Source: [Phialemoniopsis] sp. UDSM-2020
Taxonomy: Eukaryota; Ascomycota; Sordariomycetes; Thyridiales; Thyridiaceae
Length of the DNA stretch: 64,000 bases
NCBI GenBank assembly: GCA_018873225.1
Contig: JAEILZ010000009.1
Coordinates: forward strand, 2,781,501-2,845,500
Direction of reading: 5' to 3'
A program made the position numbers and the translations under genes. Below, piece after piece: positions 37,007 through 50,227 of this stretch (position 1 is the stretch's first letter; every line of letters starts with the position of its first letter). The notes beneath the pieces were generated by a model that saw only the letters and a list, made by a program, of their open reading frames with translations, was not told where the DNA came from and did not search any database.

Positions 37007-38993
37007 CACTGATGAGAGTGAAAATTGAATGGAGGGGGGTTATGGCGACGAAGAATCGGGGTAACATATCAGGGCAATATGTCAGGGCTGGTCCCATGAT
37101 CACGCATATTTTCCCCGATGCCAAAATATCACAGGAACAGACCTACAGGTTTTAGGGCTACTTTTCCTTCCTCAATACAGATTTCTGCAGCCAGATGATG
37201 CTATCCACAGACGTGAAAACGTTCTCCGAAGAGCATGCCATGTTTGAACCACACATTGTTAAAGTCATGAGACCCTCGGCGCTTAGGGAACTCTAGCACT
37301 GAGAGTGTACGGAGTAGGAAGCCAGGAATAGCAGCAGCTTGCACTACCGGCACTTGAACAAGTCCCGGCTGACGGCACCATGATGTTGGCGTCAATCACA
37401 GCTCAGCCGTGCGCTGCCAGCCAATCAAATGCATCTGGCCGAACAGATCGAGGCCAGCGTTTAGTCCATGTAGGCACGCGATCTTGCACGATGCACGACG
37501 GGAGGATCACGAAAGGATTTGAGGATCAAATGGGCAGCGCTTGGCCTTGGCAGGGGCTTTGGTGGGGCGTCTGAGGCACCCCGGTCGGGCCCCTGGATGA
37601 GCCTCAAAACAGCGGTGCGAAACCCGCTACAGCGGCCTCTTTGAGCTTAGCTTCAGCGAGGTCCGAGCTGCCGTTTCAGGATCTGGGAGCCACTTGAAGA
37701 GCAGCACAGTCTTGGTCTCTCTCTTTTGACAATGCTTTTGTCTCTTTGTGTGTGCGAGAGACATTTTGAAGAATCACAGAGCACAGGACTGATTCATGTT
37801 GTGCGACAATCTAGAATGGTCACCATGGCAATGATGTTTGGCTGGGAGATTGCCGGGTCTTTTCAAAGGTCTTGTATCTGGCCGAAATGACTGAAATGAC
37901 TGGCGGCGAGTCGCCCAGACCAAACCAGTGGCGGGACAAGACGAGACCAATGACAAGGGTCCTGTCACCCTTCTCCATTCTCCGACATTCACATGTCGCA
38001 TCCTCGGGCGATCCGACAATGCCATGCTCGCCCTTCCCTGAATTTTCCAACCCTCCCAGACGCATCTCGAACCAGCTGCCGCCATCACCACGAACTAGTT
38101 ACGGGCACTACGTAGATACAGGACTAGACCTGGAGCTACGGTAGGTCGCATCAAGATGCACCCATGCACTGCTACCGACCCATGAGCCTAATCCCAAGGC
38201 CCAAAGAGCCTCCATCCTCGATGGAGACGAGAACGCGCACCCCTTGGCTGGTGTCTGCCCCTTCTGCTCCCCTTGGGCCAGGGAACACCATGACACTTGT
38301 GACGCATTTGTCTGCTCCTTGCCCTCCTCGCTTTGCCCAATCTAGTACCTGTCACCGCCTTCTTGCACTGACAGTCCCAGATGTCCTGGCCAAGGATCCA
38401 CTCATCGGCCCATTCTGAAGGAGAAGATGGCTGTTTTGGCCTGCTCGACATGGCCGTCACTTGCATGACTCTGTCCATCTCAAACCTCTCTCTCTACTGG
38501 TCTGCTCTGTCGCTGTTTATCTCTCAGCTTGCGTTTCCATCGGTGCTTCTTCTCTCGTTTCAATACAGTCCCTAATCCAATTGCGTGTGCGTGTCTCTGC
38601 CCACGGTCTACCGTGCCATTTCCCCTTTTGCATCTTCGCTTCTCTCCTAATCCTTCCTTTTTGATACCCTTTCTCGCCAGGTGTCGATGTTCGTGAGAAA
38701 CTAAACACACGTCCACGCACATACGCACACTCCTTCCCTTCGCTGGGCAGGTCCCTCATCTTTCAATTCGACTGCTGGATCTCCGTCCAGCTTAATCCAT
38801 CTTGGGTCTCTCCGATCGCTCGTTCTAAAGGAGGAAGACATCGCGGGGGCTACCTTGCTGCCGACTCTTTCGATTTGTGTGCCATACCGCCGGACGGGAA
38901 TATTCTACCTAATACGATCGCGACGGCCAATCTGCAGTTCGACTGCACGATAATCTAGTTTACGAACAGGGAACAGGAGGACAGTGAGACAGG
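37007..38993. other. Intergenic 2 kb
   Basis: No gene supported. From about 38400 to 38800 the + strand is very rich in C and T (runs such as CAAACCTCTCTCTCTACTGG), as expected for a strong fungal promoter or a long leader before the gene at 38994. Open frames on both strands here are short and featureless. Confidence 0.5.
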
Positions 38994-40098
38994 ATGTTCT
39001 GGCAAACGATACTCTCGACCAGCCTGGTGGCTGCCGCCGGCGCCCATGCCCGCAGTCCTCTCGATGGTATGGCGGACGGCATTCTCACATCGCGGGATCA
39101 AGGCATGCTTGAGGGTCGAATGGAGTTCTTCTCGTCGCCAGAGGGCAGCGCGCCGCACCCGAACCACCCCATCGTCATCGCGAAGCGTCAGTCCCCCGAC
39201 ATCATCCTCAACAACGACGGGACCCTCAACATGACCGCATGGGATAACCTCGCCAATGCCGCTTGCAACGACGCCCTCCTGCGGCTGCCCGAGTCCACCA
39301 ACCCGTCGGGCACCTGCATCTGCTACAACCTGCCCGCCCTCAACAACGTCACGGGTACTTTCGAAGCCGATCTCAGGCTGTATCAATTATCTACGCCATC
39401 CGGTGCGTTTGCCGGTATCCCGCCGCAAAACATCCAGGTCGGATTGACCTACAAGGGTGCCGCGGTATCGCCAGTGACGCCACAGACAGCACAAAAGGCT
39501 GTGGCTCTGAGGCAGGCACCGGCCGATCCGGCGGCGGCGGCTGCTGCTGGAGGAGCTGGCAACCAGCCCGTCGGTAGCCAGCTCATGCTGCTGCAGGCAT
39601 ATCTGTTCGTGGGTCAGATTGACCAGACCAAGATGAAGCCGGATATCACCATGTACGTTGCTTTCTTTCACGACAGGCCCTTCCTCAACGCGATTATGCT
39701 AACCGTGCCACTCAATTAGGGCTGAACTGGAAGCTCTGGTCATGCCAATCGTCACTCTCTCCGGTGTCAACGCCGCCGGCCAGACCGTTTCCACCAACGT
39801 CTCCTCCAACGAGGCCGCTTTCGTCGCCGGCGTCTTCAGCCAAGAGGTCATCATGTCGGATTTCGCCCTCGCCCAGGCGGCCGTCGACCTGATGCACACC
39901 AAGATGCTCAATCAGGAGGCCGCCTTTGTCCTCCCCGGTGTCACCATCATGATCTTTCCTACCGGACTCGTCATCTGCGGCACCTGGCTCGTCCTGTTCG
40001 TGTCTGCCTTTGGATACGGCACGTACATGCGCATGAACTTCAGGGAGCAGTACAGGCGGCGTATGGCGCGGGCTGGCGCGTCGACCATGAGGATATAG
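38994..40098 (+). CDS. Secreted/type I single-pass membrane protein, unknown
   Basis: 345 residues; exons 38994-39652 and 39720-40098. The first 19 residues (MFWQTILSTSLVAAAGAHA) form a signal peptide. The extracellular part has N-glycosylation sites (NMTA, NVTG, NVSS), a CNDALL..CICYN cysteine set near 90-115, and an Ala/Gly-rich low-complexity run at about 180-195. One membrane span lies near residues 303-325 (ICGTWLVLFVSAFGYGTY region), followed by a short basic cytosolic tail with RRRMARAG. I know similar-looking conserved hypothetical proteins in Sordariomycetes but no function. The layout suggests a cell-surface or vacuolar membrane protein. Confidence 0.8.
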
Positions 40099-40884
40099 TT
40101 GTTCGACTGATGTGCTGGGGGAGCAGATAGTGGACGTCATGGCAGCAAGCGCTTTCTCTTTTACTCTTGGGGGCGTAGTTCACGGTTGCAAGAGCGTTAT
40201 ACACAAACAAGTCTACCTACGTCGACCGCTTGGTTCGGCCGACGGAGAAGTGGTTTAGAAGCCTGATACAGGCAAGCCAATATCAAATTTTGTAAAATTT
40301 ACTGGTCCTCTGCTACTGGTCCCTCTGATCTGAGTTGTCTAAAGGCAATTGCCACGAGATCAATGCTCGTCCATCTATTCCTCCTTCTCGGATAGTAGAC
40401 AACGCGCTTTTAGATTCACCACATGTTATCCACCATGTGCAAGACCAGTGCTCCTAGGTGAAGTCCACCGATCGAAACGCAGGCATTCTGTGGTCTTCAG
40501 TCCGATACCACAACTTCTGAAACGCCGCCTGAAGTCGAGGCTTATGGAGCTTCATGCATTTTGATCGACTTCAATGCATGAAATCGCCCGCGCCAGGCCC
40601 GCGCCGGATGCACGCGGGTCAGACAAGCGGCAAGTTGGGCGGCCTAGTAGGAGGTTCCGTAGCCGCAAGAGCGTTTCTTGGCTGAGAGGTTCTTCTTCGC
40701 TGTTGGATCAACATTGATTTCTCTTCTTGTCTTTCTCAACTACCTGATATTGGATATTCTTATTGTCGTTAATGTTTCACCTAGGCCTCTGATTGAGTGG
40801 TGCTCAATTACTTGCGAAGCTTAGAGCACTGCTGTTTCCGGGAATCAAGATTTCCTCGCACAAGAGGCATTACCACCACACAAG
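40099..40884. other. Intergenic 0.8 kb
   Basis: 3' flank of the membrane-protein gene and promoter of the next. The stretch 40560-40650 is GC-rich with repeated CGCGCC/GCGCCGG. No gene seen. Confidence 0.45.
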
Positions 40885-43800
40885 ATGGCTTCCGTTCCGG
40901 ACCTCGTGTCGCAGATGCACGACACTTTGACTACTATCCATACAACTCTCGCTTCGTTATCGACTACCACCCACTCGGAACGTCTCGACGCGCTAGAACA
41001 CCAGCGGGAGCAGGCGCTGTCGTCTCTGTCGTCCACATTTGACGCTGAGAACGACGACCTCGCCCACCGCAGACGTGCCGCTCGGCAGGAGATTGCGGAG
41101 CGCAGGCGGCGAGAAGACGAAGAGCGAGAGGCTGCGCGACGGCGTGAGGATGCCGAGCTCGAAGACTCCGAGCTCGGCGAGGATGCAGAGAGACGGAAGA
41201 AGTTTGACGATGAGAGGAAAGACCTCGAGCAAGAGGTGGAGAGGGAGATGGAAGACGTAGAGAGGGAAGCAGGGGCTATGTTGGAGGAAGGCAGACGTAC
41301 TCTCGAGGCCCTTGAGGAGAAGCGAAGAGTGAGTATACTATTTCCTGGAATGGTGCCTCGAATATATCGACTGACGTACGCTGCTAGGAACTCAATCGCT
41401 TGATCGACGAACAGCTCCAGATGCCTTTGCCCACTGCTCCTACGAGACGAAAGGGCAAAGGCATGGCGGAGCATGCACCTTCCAGTCAAGCAGTGGCCGC
41501 GAATAGTAAGCCGTCCGAGTCTACCACAGACGTGACTGACAGAGACGTCGGTAGTAACACTTCAGTAAAGGCTCATGAGGCAACTATACCGCCTGCGCCG
41601 ATGTCAGACAGCGTACAAGAGGATGAGGTTGGAGCCCAGCATACAGAGGGGCCGAGTGCTGCAGACAGCAGTCCTGATGGAGCTGGATCGCCGGCTCCTG
41701 TCACACGCGAGTCCAGGCCAAACTCGCTTCTAGGAAAGATGGGCAACGCCGTCTTGGCACTGGTCGGGTCTGGTGATACCACCGAGGAGCCAAAACTACC
41801 AGCAAGTCCTGATGAGGACCGCACTGAGCGATTTGCCCCTGGTGGCTATCCCTTATCGGACATCCAATCGCCCGTTGAAGAAATGCAGTACGATGACATG
41901 ATCACGGAGCCTAGTCATCTCCACGAGGAAGTGCTAGAGCCGCCTTCTGGTCTTGGAAACACCCAAGATCATACTGTAGATCACTCCGACCAAGAGTCCA
42001 TATACAGTGAGCATGGAAGCGAGCATGAGGCTGCCCTAGAGGAAGGATCACAGCAAGATAGCTTCGTCGACGAGTCCCCACGTCCCTTCAGTACCGAGCA
42101 TACTGCCCAACATACGTCGGAACCAGGGTCAGAGACACTACCCAGCCGCGAGAATGATACACAGGGAGATCAGCTCGACCTCTCTGGGAGTGAACCCATC
42201 CCTGGCACCATGACCCACGGGATGGATGAGCCTGAACGTCTCGTCTTGCTACGAAGTGACAGCACCCATGACACTGGTGGTGACAAGGCCGCAGGGGTCA
42301 ATTCCAAAAGCGATGATCAAAACGCCTCTCAAGTCGACCATCCCTTTCGTGAGCACGAGCATGGGAGCGAAGTCTCTACAACACCAACATTTCACGAAGA
42401 AGCCATGGATAACACCAGCGACGCCAGTACCGCCGTTGGTGAGCACGACTCATTCGACCGCCCTCATCCGGGACCAGTTGCCGGCACCGGAGATGAGGAA
42501 GGAACAGCAGACGAAAAACCCGGGCAAAGTGACACATCCAGCCCTGTACGAACCCCGAGGTCGGATATGGGCCATCACGTCCTGGATGAGGCCGTGGCAG
42601 AGATGAACAATGACGACCAGCCACTGAGCCCGGTGCCAGAGCAGTTGAGCCTGAGCAAGCTGGATCCCAAGAAGCTATATGCTGCGAATATCGAGCCGTC
42701 TGCCGTACCCGTGGATGACGACGTCGAGATAGAGTGGAATGAAAAGGCAACGGCACCTCAGATTGAGTATGTCCCCGGGCCTGCCACCGCTGAGGACGAT
42801 TCTGAACGTTCACAGAATCCGGCAACTGCCCACGAGCCTCGAGCTCGTGGTGACCTACCCGTATACGAAGATCATGACGAGGTAGCCAACGAGTCGGATG
42901 GCCAAGCAGGAGTTGTGGAGAGTCCATCCTCGGTGCAAGGTCATCACGATGTTGAACAGGCGGAAGAGTCGCCAAGTGCTGATCCGACGCATGATGTCTA
43001 CGAGGAGACTGAAACCGAGTCATCCACCCCGATAGCACCAGGAAGTCCGATCGCTCAGGAGTCTGACGCATTTGTCACTCCATTGGAGTCTGCCGTCACA
43101 GAGTTCCCGATAAAGCCGGAGGCGAACAGTTTCGAGCCAGAACGATCGTCGGGGAAGTTTTCTGATGAGTATGTAAACGAGTTCGTGACGCCGGACAAGG
43201 AGTTTGAACATACGGAACCGACCGTTGACGATGGACACAACTTCGAGAGCGAGAGTGCAGCGACGGTTCAGGGGCAGGACGATCTGTTTGACCTGGACGA
43301 AGATGAGAATCAGTCCGATGAAGAGACTGAGAGTGAACGTGAAGACCAGCCTGAGGAGGAACCAGGGCATTTGGATCATGACGTGGGTCGTGGCGATGAA
43401 ATTGTTGCACACTACGCTGATAAGGACGACGACAAACGAGACTACTCAACTACTCCCCTGGAGGAAAACTCGAGGGTGATGGGTAGAAGTCGGTTTCATG
43501 ACCAAACATCTGCCGATGATGTCAAAGACAGCAGCAACCGGCCTTTTCGTGCGCCCCTTCGCTTTCAAGAGATGTCCTTGTCTGATGACGAGCAAAGGGC
43601 CAGCGGGAGGTACGAGACGGCCGGCCTCGACCAAAGGGGTGCACCAAATCATGACCCGACACAAGTACCGCAAGACGACAACGATGCGGGCACCAGACCA
43701 GCTGGCCTCCAACCCTCGCCGCTAGGCCGAGACCAGATGAGGACTCCTGCCAAGGGCCTGGCCGACAGTCGCCATGCTCCGCGACCAACGCCACCTCTCA

Positions 43801-44372
43801 CGCCGCCCAGGCAAACACCCGAGCGCCAGCGACAGGACTCCGACGCAAGCCTATTCACTCCGCGCGACGTGACAAATGTCCCGTGGGGCACGCGGAACGA
43901 AGCAACCCCGGTGTCGCTGCATGAACAAACTCTGTATGACCCGCCGTTGGACTACGATGATGGATCAAGCACCCGGCAGCCCAGCGACAGTGAATCCCGG
44001 GATCAAGATAGGCATGTCCAGGGCAGGACCACGATGCTAGCGAAATGGCAGCAGCGAGAAGACTCACCAGCAAGGACGCCGCCACCGCAGCCAGCGGCCA
44101 GCAACCGCAGCTCGGTGGCGTCGGCCGCCTCGTCAAACCTCTTCCAAAAGATGCGCAACATCTTCGAGCAGCCCCAGAGCGGCAGCAGCAGTCCCGTGGG
44201 GTCTCGGCACAATTCCGTGGGCGGCGGAAGCCCAACATTGACACGGCCGGCATCTGGAGCCTGGCTTCGACGCCAAGACACAAACACTGCCTCGGAAAGG
44301 GAGAAACTCCTCGACGAAGAGAAGCCACAGCCAAAAGTCGACGAGCGCAGCGCGCTGCTGAGCTCGTACTGA
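40885..44372 (+). CDS. Large acidic disordered protein with N-terminal coiled coil
   Basis: 1142 residues; exons 40885-41328 and 41388-44372. The first exon encodes a dense charged coiled coil (about 30-148: RRRREDEEREAARRREDAEL and similar). The intron splices EEKRR to ELNRLIDEQLQMPLP. Residues about 160-960 are acidic, Ser/Thr/Pro-rich and probably disordered, with many Glu/Asp runs and no repeats of fixed length. The C-terminal part turns basic and Pro-rich and holds a short helix-like LFQKMRNIFEQPQ (about 1058-1070), then ends with RSALLSSY. No signal peptide or membrane span. I do not recognise a family. The shape suggests a scaffold or cytoskeletal adaptor, which is inference only. Confidence 0.8.
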
Positions 44373-46117
44373 CCACGCTCGGTCCATCACGCGCAGCAGC
44401 AGGAAAAACCTGGGCCGGGACCCGTGCTGCACCGCCTGGTTTCGACCGTGGACGTCGACGATCTGCCGAGGGCAGCAGCAGGTGGCGCGAGTCGCGCGCT
44501 GTGGGGTGCGGAGGTCCGGGGTACTACGAGAGACGATGGAGGCGCCCAGGGCGAGTGGCGGCTGGCTTGGCTGTGGGTCGAGGGATGGAGGGAGAGGCTG
44601 CGCAAGAGCGGCGACATCGTGGAGAAATCTCGGTGGGAGTGGCGCCTCGATGGGACCGCCGTCGGCAGATCGGTCGAGGTCGCCAGCGTCCCGAGGGTGC
44701 CGGCGCTGCGGGTTGTGAGGGGGCGCGTCGGTGAGGTGCAGCAAAAGTCGGTACGTTTTAGCCAAGGCAGAGGTTAGGAGTAATAATGCATGCCTTTTTA
44801 ATATCTGAAAGACCGGAGATATGGCGCTCGTGAGTAGAACGGCCGTTTGGGTAGCTATTAGTCCTGTTCATGCTCAAGCTCAACGATACTCAGGGTTCAT
44901 GTCGATCTCTTCAGCATCAAACACGCTTGCACTTTGATAGCTACGATGCTGAATTAAGCAAATGGTCCATCCCGACCACAGAGCAACGCAGAACCGGACC
45001 CGGTAACAGGGAAAACCTAGACCCTACCTAGGTATGGATGCGCCTACATCGCGTGGCAGTGGAGTAGTCTGATGCCAAATCCGGCAACGTCTGCAGTCTC
45101 TCGGTTGGATAGATCGACTATTGGAGGAGCTCCCATATCCCCAAACACGCTTCAAGGATTACCAGACCCGTGGTGCTGGGTCTCGATCGCATGGCATGGA
45201 GCAGTTCATTTCCGATTCTCCAACGAGCGAAAGAGCGTTGCTCTCATCCTTGTCCGCTCTATTGGGGATGGAAGGACCTCGGTTGTTGGGCCGTTTCTGT
45301 GCGTGTCTTGATACCCCCTCCATATATGTAGTCTTCTCTGTCTCTCACCTGTCTCTTTAATGGTACGCTGGTCGGACTCATCACATATGCAGGTGCCTGA
45401 TGACAGATTGGAATAAAGTTAAAGTTGTCCACTGAAACTACGTGAAATGGGCGGCTCTGCCCACCACGCGGGAAGGGGGGGACCGATATGCTTCGGTTAG
45501 CAATGCAGCTGTGTAGACGTGTGGTCAAACACAACTGCCGAAATCAAGCCAACAAGCCACTGACCCGGAATGGGTGTCTGGCTGAGTCGGGGTTGGGGCT
45601 TGCTTGGGGTAATCATGAGTAACACGCATGGATGGAGTTGGGGTAGAAGCCGAGGGCCCGTTTGGTTGGCCAGAGGGCGGGACGCACTGGCACGCAAATG
45701 GGCATAAGCGTCGAGTCAACTCCAAATCTCTCGTTTCTGACAGGACACTTGATCCTGATCTTCTCCGCACACTAGAGCCTGCTAGACCTGTTGCGGAGGG
45801 CCAAGACGAACCCTTGTGGGGGGACATCCACTTCTAGACCTGGCTGAACGCGCCCTCCACGCTTAGCAACAGTCCACGAGGCACCGGCAAGTGGTGTGTG
45901 GGCGCCAGCAGAAATTTCCCCTGGCAAATTTATTTCAAAAGGTCGCCGGGATCCTTCTTGTCGCATACCGACGAAGAAGGTTGTGATCATCGACTGCAAG
46001 ATCCAGCTTTGCGGACCGTACCTGCACAGCTTCTTTTTGACAACGTCAAGCTTGTCTCGAGCATCCAAACCATCTTTCTCCCTTGCGAGTACGACCCTAG
46101 CAGAGCGCACAAGGGAC
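44373..46117. other. Intergenic 1.7 kb
   Basis: Contains overlapping GC-rich open frames on both strands (44045-44777) that are shadows of the gene end. At 45073-45311 one + frame reads as plausible protein (separate entry). The rest, up to the sugar porter at 46118, shows no gene. Confidence 0.4.
45073..45315 (+). pseudogene. Possible coding relic
   Basis: One + frame reads LGWIDRLLEELPYPQTRFKD then GAGSRSHGMEQFISDSPTSE and LLSSLSALLGMEGPRLLGR, with gene-like composition, but there is no start codon, no recognised domain and no upstream exon. A second overlapping frame also stays open, so this may be chance. Confidence 0.18.
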
Positions 46118-47884
46118 ATGGCGGCAAAGTCGAACGAGTGGCTCAGCAGGCCCTTGCTGACCTCCATCTTCCTAGGTTTGGGAGGCTTCCTTTACGGCTA
46201 GTAAGTCATGACGTCGCGACAGAGCTAGTGCTGTCAGTGTATAGTAGCAATCGCACATCAAATACTGACTGGCGCACTTTAGTGACTCCGGTATCATCAC
46301 CCCCAGTTTGGCCCTCAAGACCTTCCGTGGCTACTTCGGCAACCCGGCCGCTCCTCTCACGGGCGCCATTGTGTCGCTCTTTCAGGCAGGAGCATGGCTT
46401 GGTAGTGCCTCGGTGGGTGTCACCAGCGACAGGCTGGGTAGACGCAAGGCCATCGCGTTTGGCTGTGTGTTCGGAATCATTGGGGCCGCATTGATGGCTG
46501 GCGCCGCTCACGTTGCTATGCGTAAGTGGACATGTCATGGGCCATTGAAGATAACAGTGAGATTAACAATGCGCCTCTAGTCATGATCGGTCGTCTGCTC
46601 ATCGGATTCGCCGTTGGAACTGTCACCGGTGTTGCTCCCGTGTTTGGTGCCGAGATCGCCAAGACCTCGGAGAGAGCCAAGATCACCGCAGTCAACCAGA
46701 TGAGTATGTCCACCACCGCAGACCCTGCTCCAGATCGCAGTTGACTGACTTGGTTCCCTAACACAGTGGTCGCTTGGGGTTTCTTTGTTGCCCTATGGAC
46801 TGGAGTCGGCGAAGGAAAGTGGCACAACAACAACCAGTGGCGCCTTGGTTTCGCCATCCAGGGCATCCCTGCCATCCTTCTCTGCATCGGTGTCTTTTTC
46901 ATCCCCGAGTCCCCTCGATGGCTGCTGCTCAAGGGTCGCACCGATGAGGCTCAGCAAGCCTTCCGCAGCTACCACGCTTCCGGCTACCAAGACGAGACGC
47001 GCCTCAACTCCGAGTTCACCATCATCCAGGTCAACATTTCCGAGGAGCTGTCGGCACAGCACCGTCTCTCGTGGGCCGACCTCTTCAAGACACCCGCCTT
47101 CCGTTACCGTCTGTTCGTCGGTTGTTTCGTATGGGCTGCTGCCATGTTGGCCGGTATCACCTTCGTGCAGTACTTCCAGACTTCCATCTACGCCACTCTC
47201 AACTACGACGAGGACAAGCAGCTGCTCATCAGCGGTCTGTACGGCTGTGTCGCCCCCATCGCTTGTATCATCTCCCTCTTCTTTGTCGACCGCGTCGGCC
47301 GCAAGAAGATTCTGGTGTGCAGCTCCGCCACCCTCTCCCTGGCTTACATGATCATCACCATCATCGCGGCCCGCTTCCCTGCCATCCCCGGCAAGCCCAC
47401 CAACGAGGCAGCGCAGCGTGGACTGATTGCTTGCATCTTCTTCGTCTCCGCCAACTACTCTGCCCTTCTGGGTCCCATGACCTGGATTATCCCTCCGGAG
47501 GTGTTCACCACCGAGCTCCGAGCCAAGGCCAACGCCATTGTCCAGGTCGTGCACTACTCCGTCAGCTTGGTCATTGCGCAGTGCTCGCCCATCGCTCTCA
47601 AGGCTGTCGGATGGAAGTACTACGTAAGTTTACCCCTTGGTGTCTATCAATGGAATAGTACTAATTACTGTGGGTTTTAGATTCTCTTCATCCTCACCAA
47701 TGCTCTCTGCGCCCTCGTCTTCTTCTTTGCTTACCCCGAGACCAAGGGCAAGTCCCTCGAGGAGATCGATGAGATCTTCGGCGACGTCAAGATTGTGCAC
47801 GAGGAGGAGATCAGCGGTCTGGGCGAGAAGAGCCTTCAGGTTCACGAGACTGTGAGCAACACCGAGGCTCGCCACAACAACTAA
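46118..47884 (+). CDS. Sugar transporter (MFS, SP family)
   Basis: Plasma-membrane hexose-type proton symporter of 501 residues. Exons 46118-46200, 46283-46521, 46581-46703, 46767-47623 and 47681-47884. Family signatures are all present: GGFLYGYDSG in helix 1, the loop RLGRRKAI, GRLLIGFAVGTVTGVAPVFG with the E-x6-R element following as EIAKTSERAK, PESPRWLLLKGR at the end of helix 6, VDRVGRKKIL in loop 8-9, and PETKGKSLEEID after helix 12. The helix 7 glutamine motif of glucose porters (QQxxGxN) is replaced by a segment reading FVQYFQTSIY, so the substrate may not be glucose. Codon bias is strong from exon 4 onward. Regulation is not visible. Confidence 0.92.
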
Positions 47885-48760
47885 TGGGGGCTCGGCTCCT
47901 TATATATAATTATCACTTCAACACTGGGCAACACCCATAGCAACGGGATACCTACAAATCTCGTTGTCTCATGCCTCTAGTCAACTAATTCAACCATAAT
48001 ATGGCATAAATTGTCGGGTTCCTGAATATTCTGTGATCTATGTTCCAGAGGAAGCCCTTTTCTCGTTCCGGACTTCTCTTTATCTGAAGCCTCCTAGGTA
48101 TCACAAACTTACCCCTTGCAAACAGGAGCTGCCCCGCATGTTCATAGCCTGTACGTTTCTCTCAGCATCTGCGTGCAGGGGAATCAATCCTTTACTGCTT
48201 CCAGAAGTTCGGTGCATTAGCTCTTCTGATCGAGGTGATAGTGTCGACGAAGTGGAGCACCAACACCAACGCCCAGTAGCTTGAGCCAAGCTCCGCACGT
48301 GCGTGAGCGTTCGCCCATTATTTCGGCGAAGATGATCCCGGCGAGTGCTTGCAATTCCGCGTTCTATGAATGGCTTTCGCACGCAGTTCTGGCCAATGTC
48401 TCCACCGTACCGCGCAAACGGTCCGTCCGTGATGGGCCGTTGTCAAAGCTTAGCCCTGACGGGAAGCCTGTCATCGTGATCTTACAAGGATGGACTTGTA
48501 TAACGGCGCTGCGATAGGAAAAGCTCGTGTTCTTGGTATAAGCTGAGGCATTCCAAAAGGACAATGCTGGTGTTTCTTGGCCGCCACGTGCAACGTTTGC
48601 AGGAGTTGGAACGGTGTTTTCTGGTCAGAACTACAACATGGAACGACACGAGAATCCAGGACTGTAGGGAAACATACGAGTTATAAAGAGCAATGATAAA
48701 CTTGCAAAATCGATTTCCGTTGGGTTCTTTACGTTACCACATCTCTTGATTCTCGCAGGC
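47885..48760. other. Intergenic 0.9 kb
   Basis: 3' flank of the sugar porter and promoter of the phosphoesterase. ACGAGTTATAAAGAGC near 48676 is a likely TATA element about 80 bases before the start. A CTCGCAG just before the ATG could be an acceptor of a leader intron. No gene seen. Confidence 0.5.
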
Positions 48761-50227
48761 ATGGTCCGTCAAGCTGCCTTTCTCGCCGCTCTGGCCCTCA
48801 GTGGTGCGGCAGCAACATGCGTGCCACGCCCGGGGTCTGCCCGTTCGGTGGCCAACATGAAAGACAAGATCAAGAACGTGGTCGTGCTCATCTTCGAGAA
48901 CCGGTCTTTCGACAACTTGCTGGGTGGTCAGACTCACCCGGGCATCGACAACCCTTATCACAACGGCCCCTTCTGCAACCCTGTCAACATGAGCGATCCT
49001 TCCGCTGGCATGGCTTGCACCAAGCCCCGGACCTACGACGAGATCGCCAACGACCTTGATCATGCGGTATACGGTGCCACATACCAGTTCTATGGCGAAT
49101 GGCACCCGGATGAGAAGGCCATTCAGGAAGGCAAGATCAAGGCCAACATGAGTGGTTTTGCCGCCGAACAGATCCGTTTATGGAACCTGTTTGGCGTGCA
49201 CAACAACTCCCTGTTGGCTGAACAAGCCATGTACTACTATCCGGAGGACCTGATGTAAGCTATTCATCTCACTGATATGCCATGAGCTTGGGGCCATTGA
49301 CTTGGGACAGTCCTACGGTCACGCAAGTCGTCCAAGAGTTTGCCACCTTCAACAAATGGTTTTGTGGAATGCCTGGAGTAAGACAACTCGTCTCATGTTC
49401 AAGGGGTGCCTCCATGAAGCTGACTCCTGATCCAGCCCACCGTTCCCAACCGAGAGCATCTGTGGTCGGGTACAAGCGAGGGCCATGTCAATGATATTGT
49501 TGCTGCTGTTGGCCAGCTCCCGCAACGCTCGATCTTCCAGCAACTTGGCGAGACAAACCATACATGGATCAACTATCTCTCCCAAGCTAATGGTGCGGAT
49601 GCATATTGGTGGGATTGGGTGAACAAGAGCGGAGCACGGGAAAACAACGTGAAGAACATCAGCGAGTTCTTTGAGGATGCTGCACGAGGAACCTTGCCTG
49701 AATTCTCGCAATTGAACCCTTCGTGCTGCAACCTTGGGACAAACGCAATGCATCCCACCGGTCTCGTATATGATGGCGAGCTCTTACTCAAATCGGTATA
49801 CGATGCGCTCCGCGGCAGCCCGCAGTGGAACGAGACGCTGTTCTTCATCTCGTTTGACGAGCATGGGGGCTTCTTCGACCACGTGCCGCCTCCTACCGTT
49901 ACTCGCCCGGACAATGCGACGTACACTGAACTCTCTCCTGACGGCAAGAACCACACAATTTACTTTGACCGCCTTGGTGGACGAGTTCCCTCGTTTCTCA
50001 TCTCACCCTGGGTCCGCCAAGGCCACGTTGAGAATTCGGGACTGAACCACAAGAGAGAGCAGGTTGCGTACAGCGCTGAATCCTTGCTCAGGACTCTCGG
50101 TTACTTGTGGGATTTCGAACCCTTCAACCCCCGAGTTGCCGACGCTCCCTCATTTGACCATCTCATTGGAACGGCGATGCGAGACTCACCTGAGGTTCTT
50201 GTGGAGCCCTTCTCCTTCAGACGTTGA
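48761..50227 (+). CDS. Secreted phosphoesterase (phospholipase C / acid phosphatase type)
   Basis: PF04185-type enzyme that hydrolyses phosphate esters or phospholipids outside the cell. 450 residues; exons 48761-49254, 49311-49377 and 49436-50227. A signal peptide (MVRQAAFLAALALSGAAAT) precedes the metal-binding opening VVVLIFENRSFDNLLGG, with the ENRSFD motif of the family. The second half has LFFISFDEHGGFFDHVPPP, supplying the Asp-Glu-His metal ligands, and RVPSFLISPWVRQG. Several N-glycosylation sites are present (NMSD, NNSL, NHTW, NETL, NHTI). The ATG at 48761 is the first after the apparent leader. Fungal relatives include phosphate-starvation phospholipases and acid phosphatases. It begins an island of secreted products. 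Confidence 0.92.

Noticed and set aside
44045..44777. GC-rich open frames of 210-229 codons on both strands
   Set aside because: They overlap the end of the acidic protein gene, are Arg/Ala/Gly-rich and mutually exclusive, with no recognised motif.
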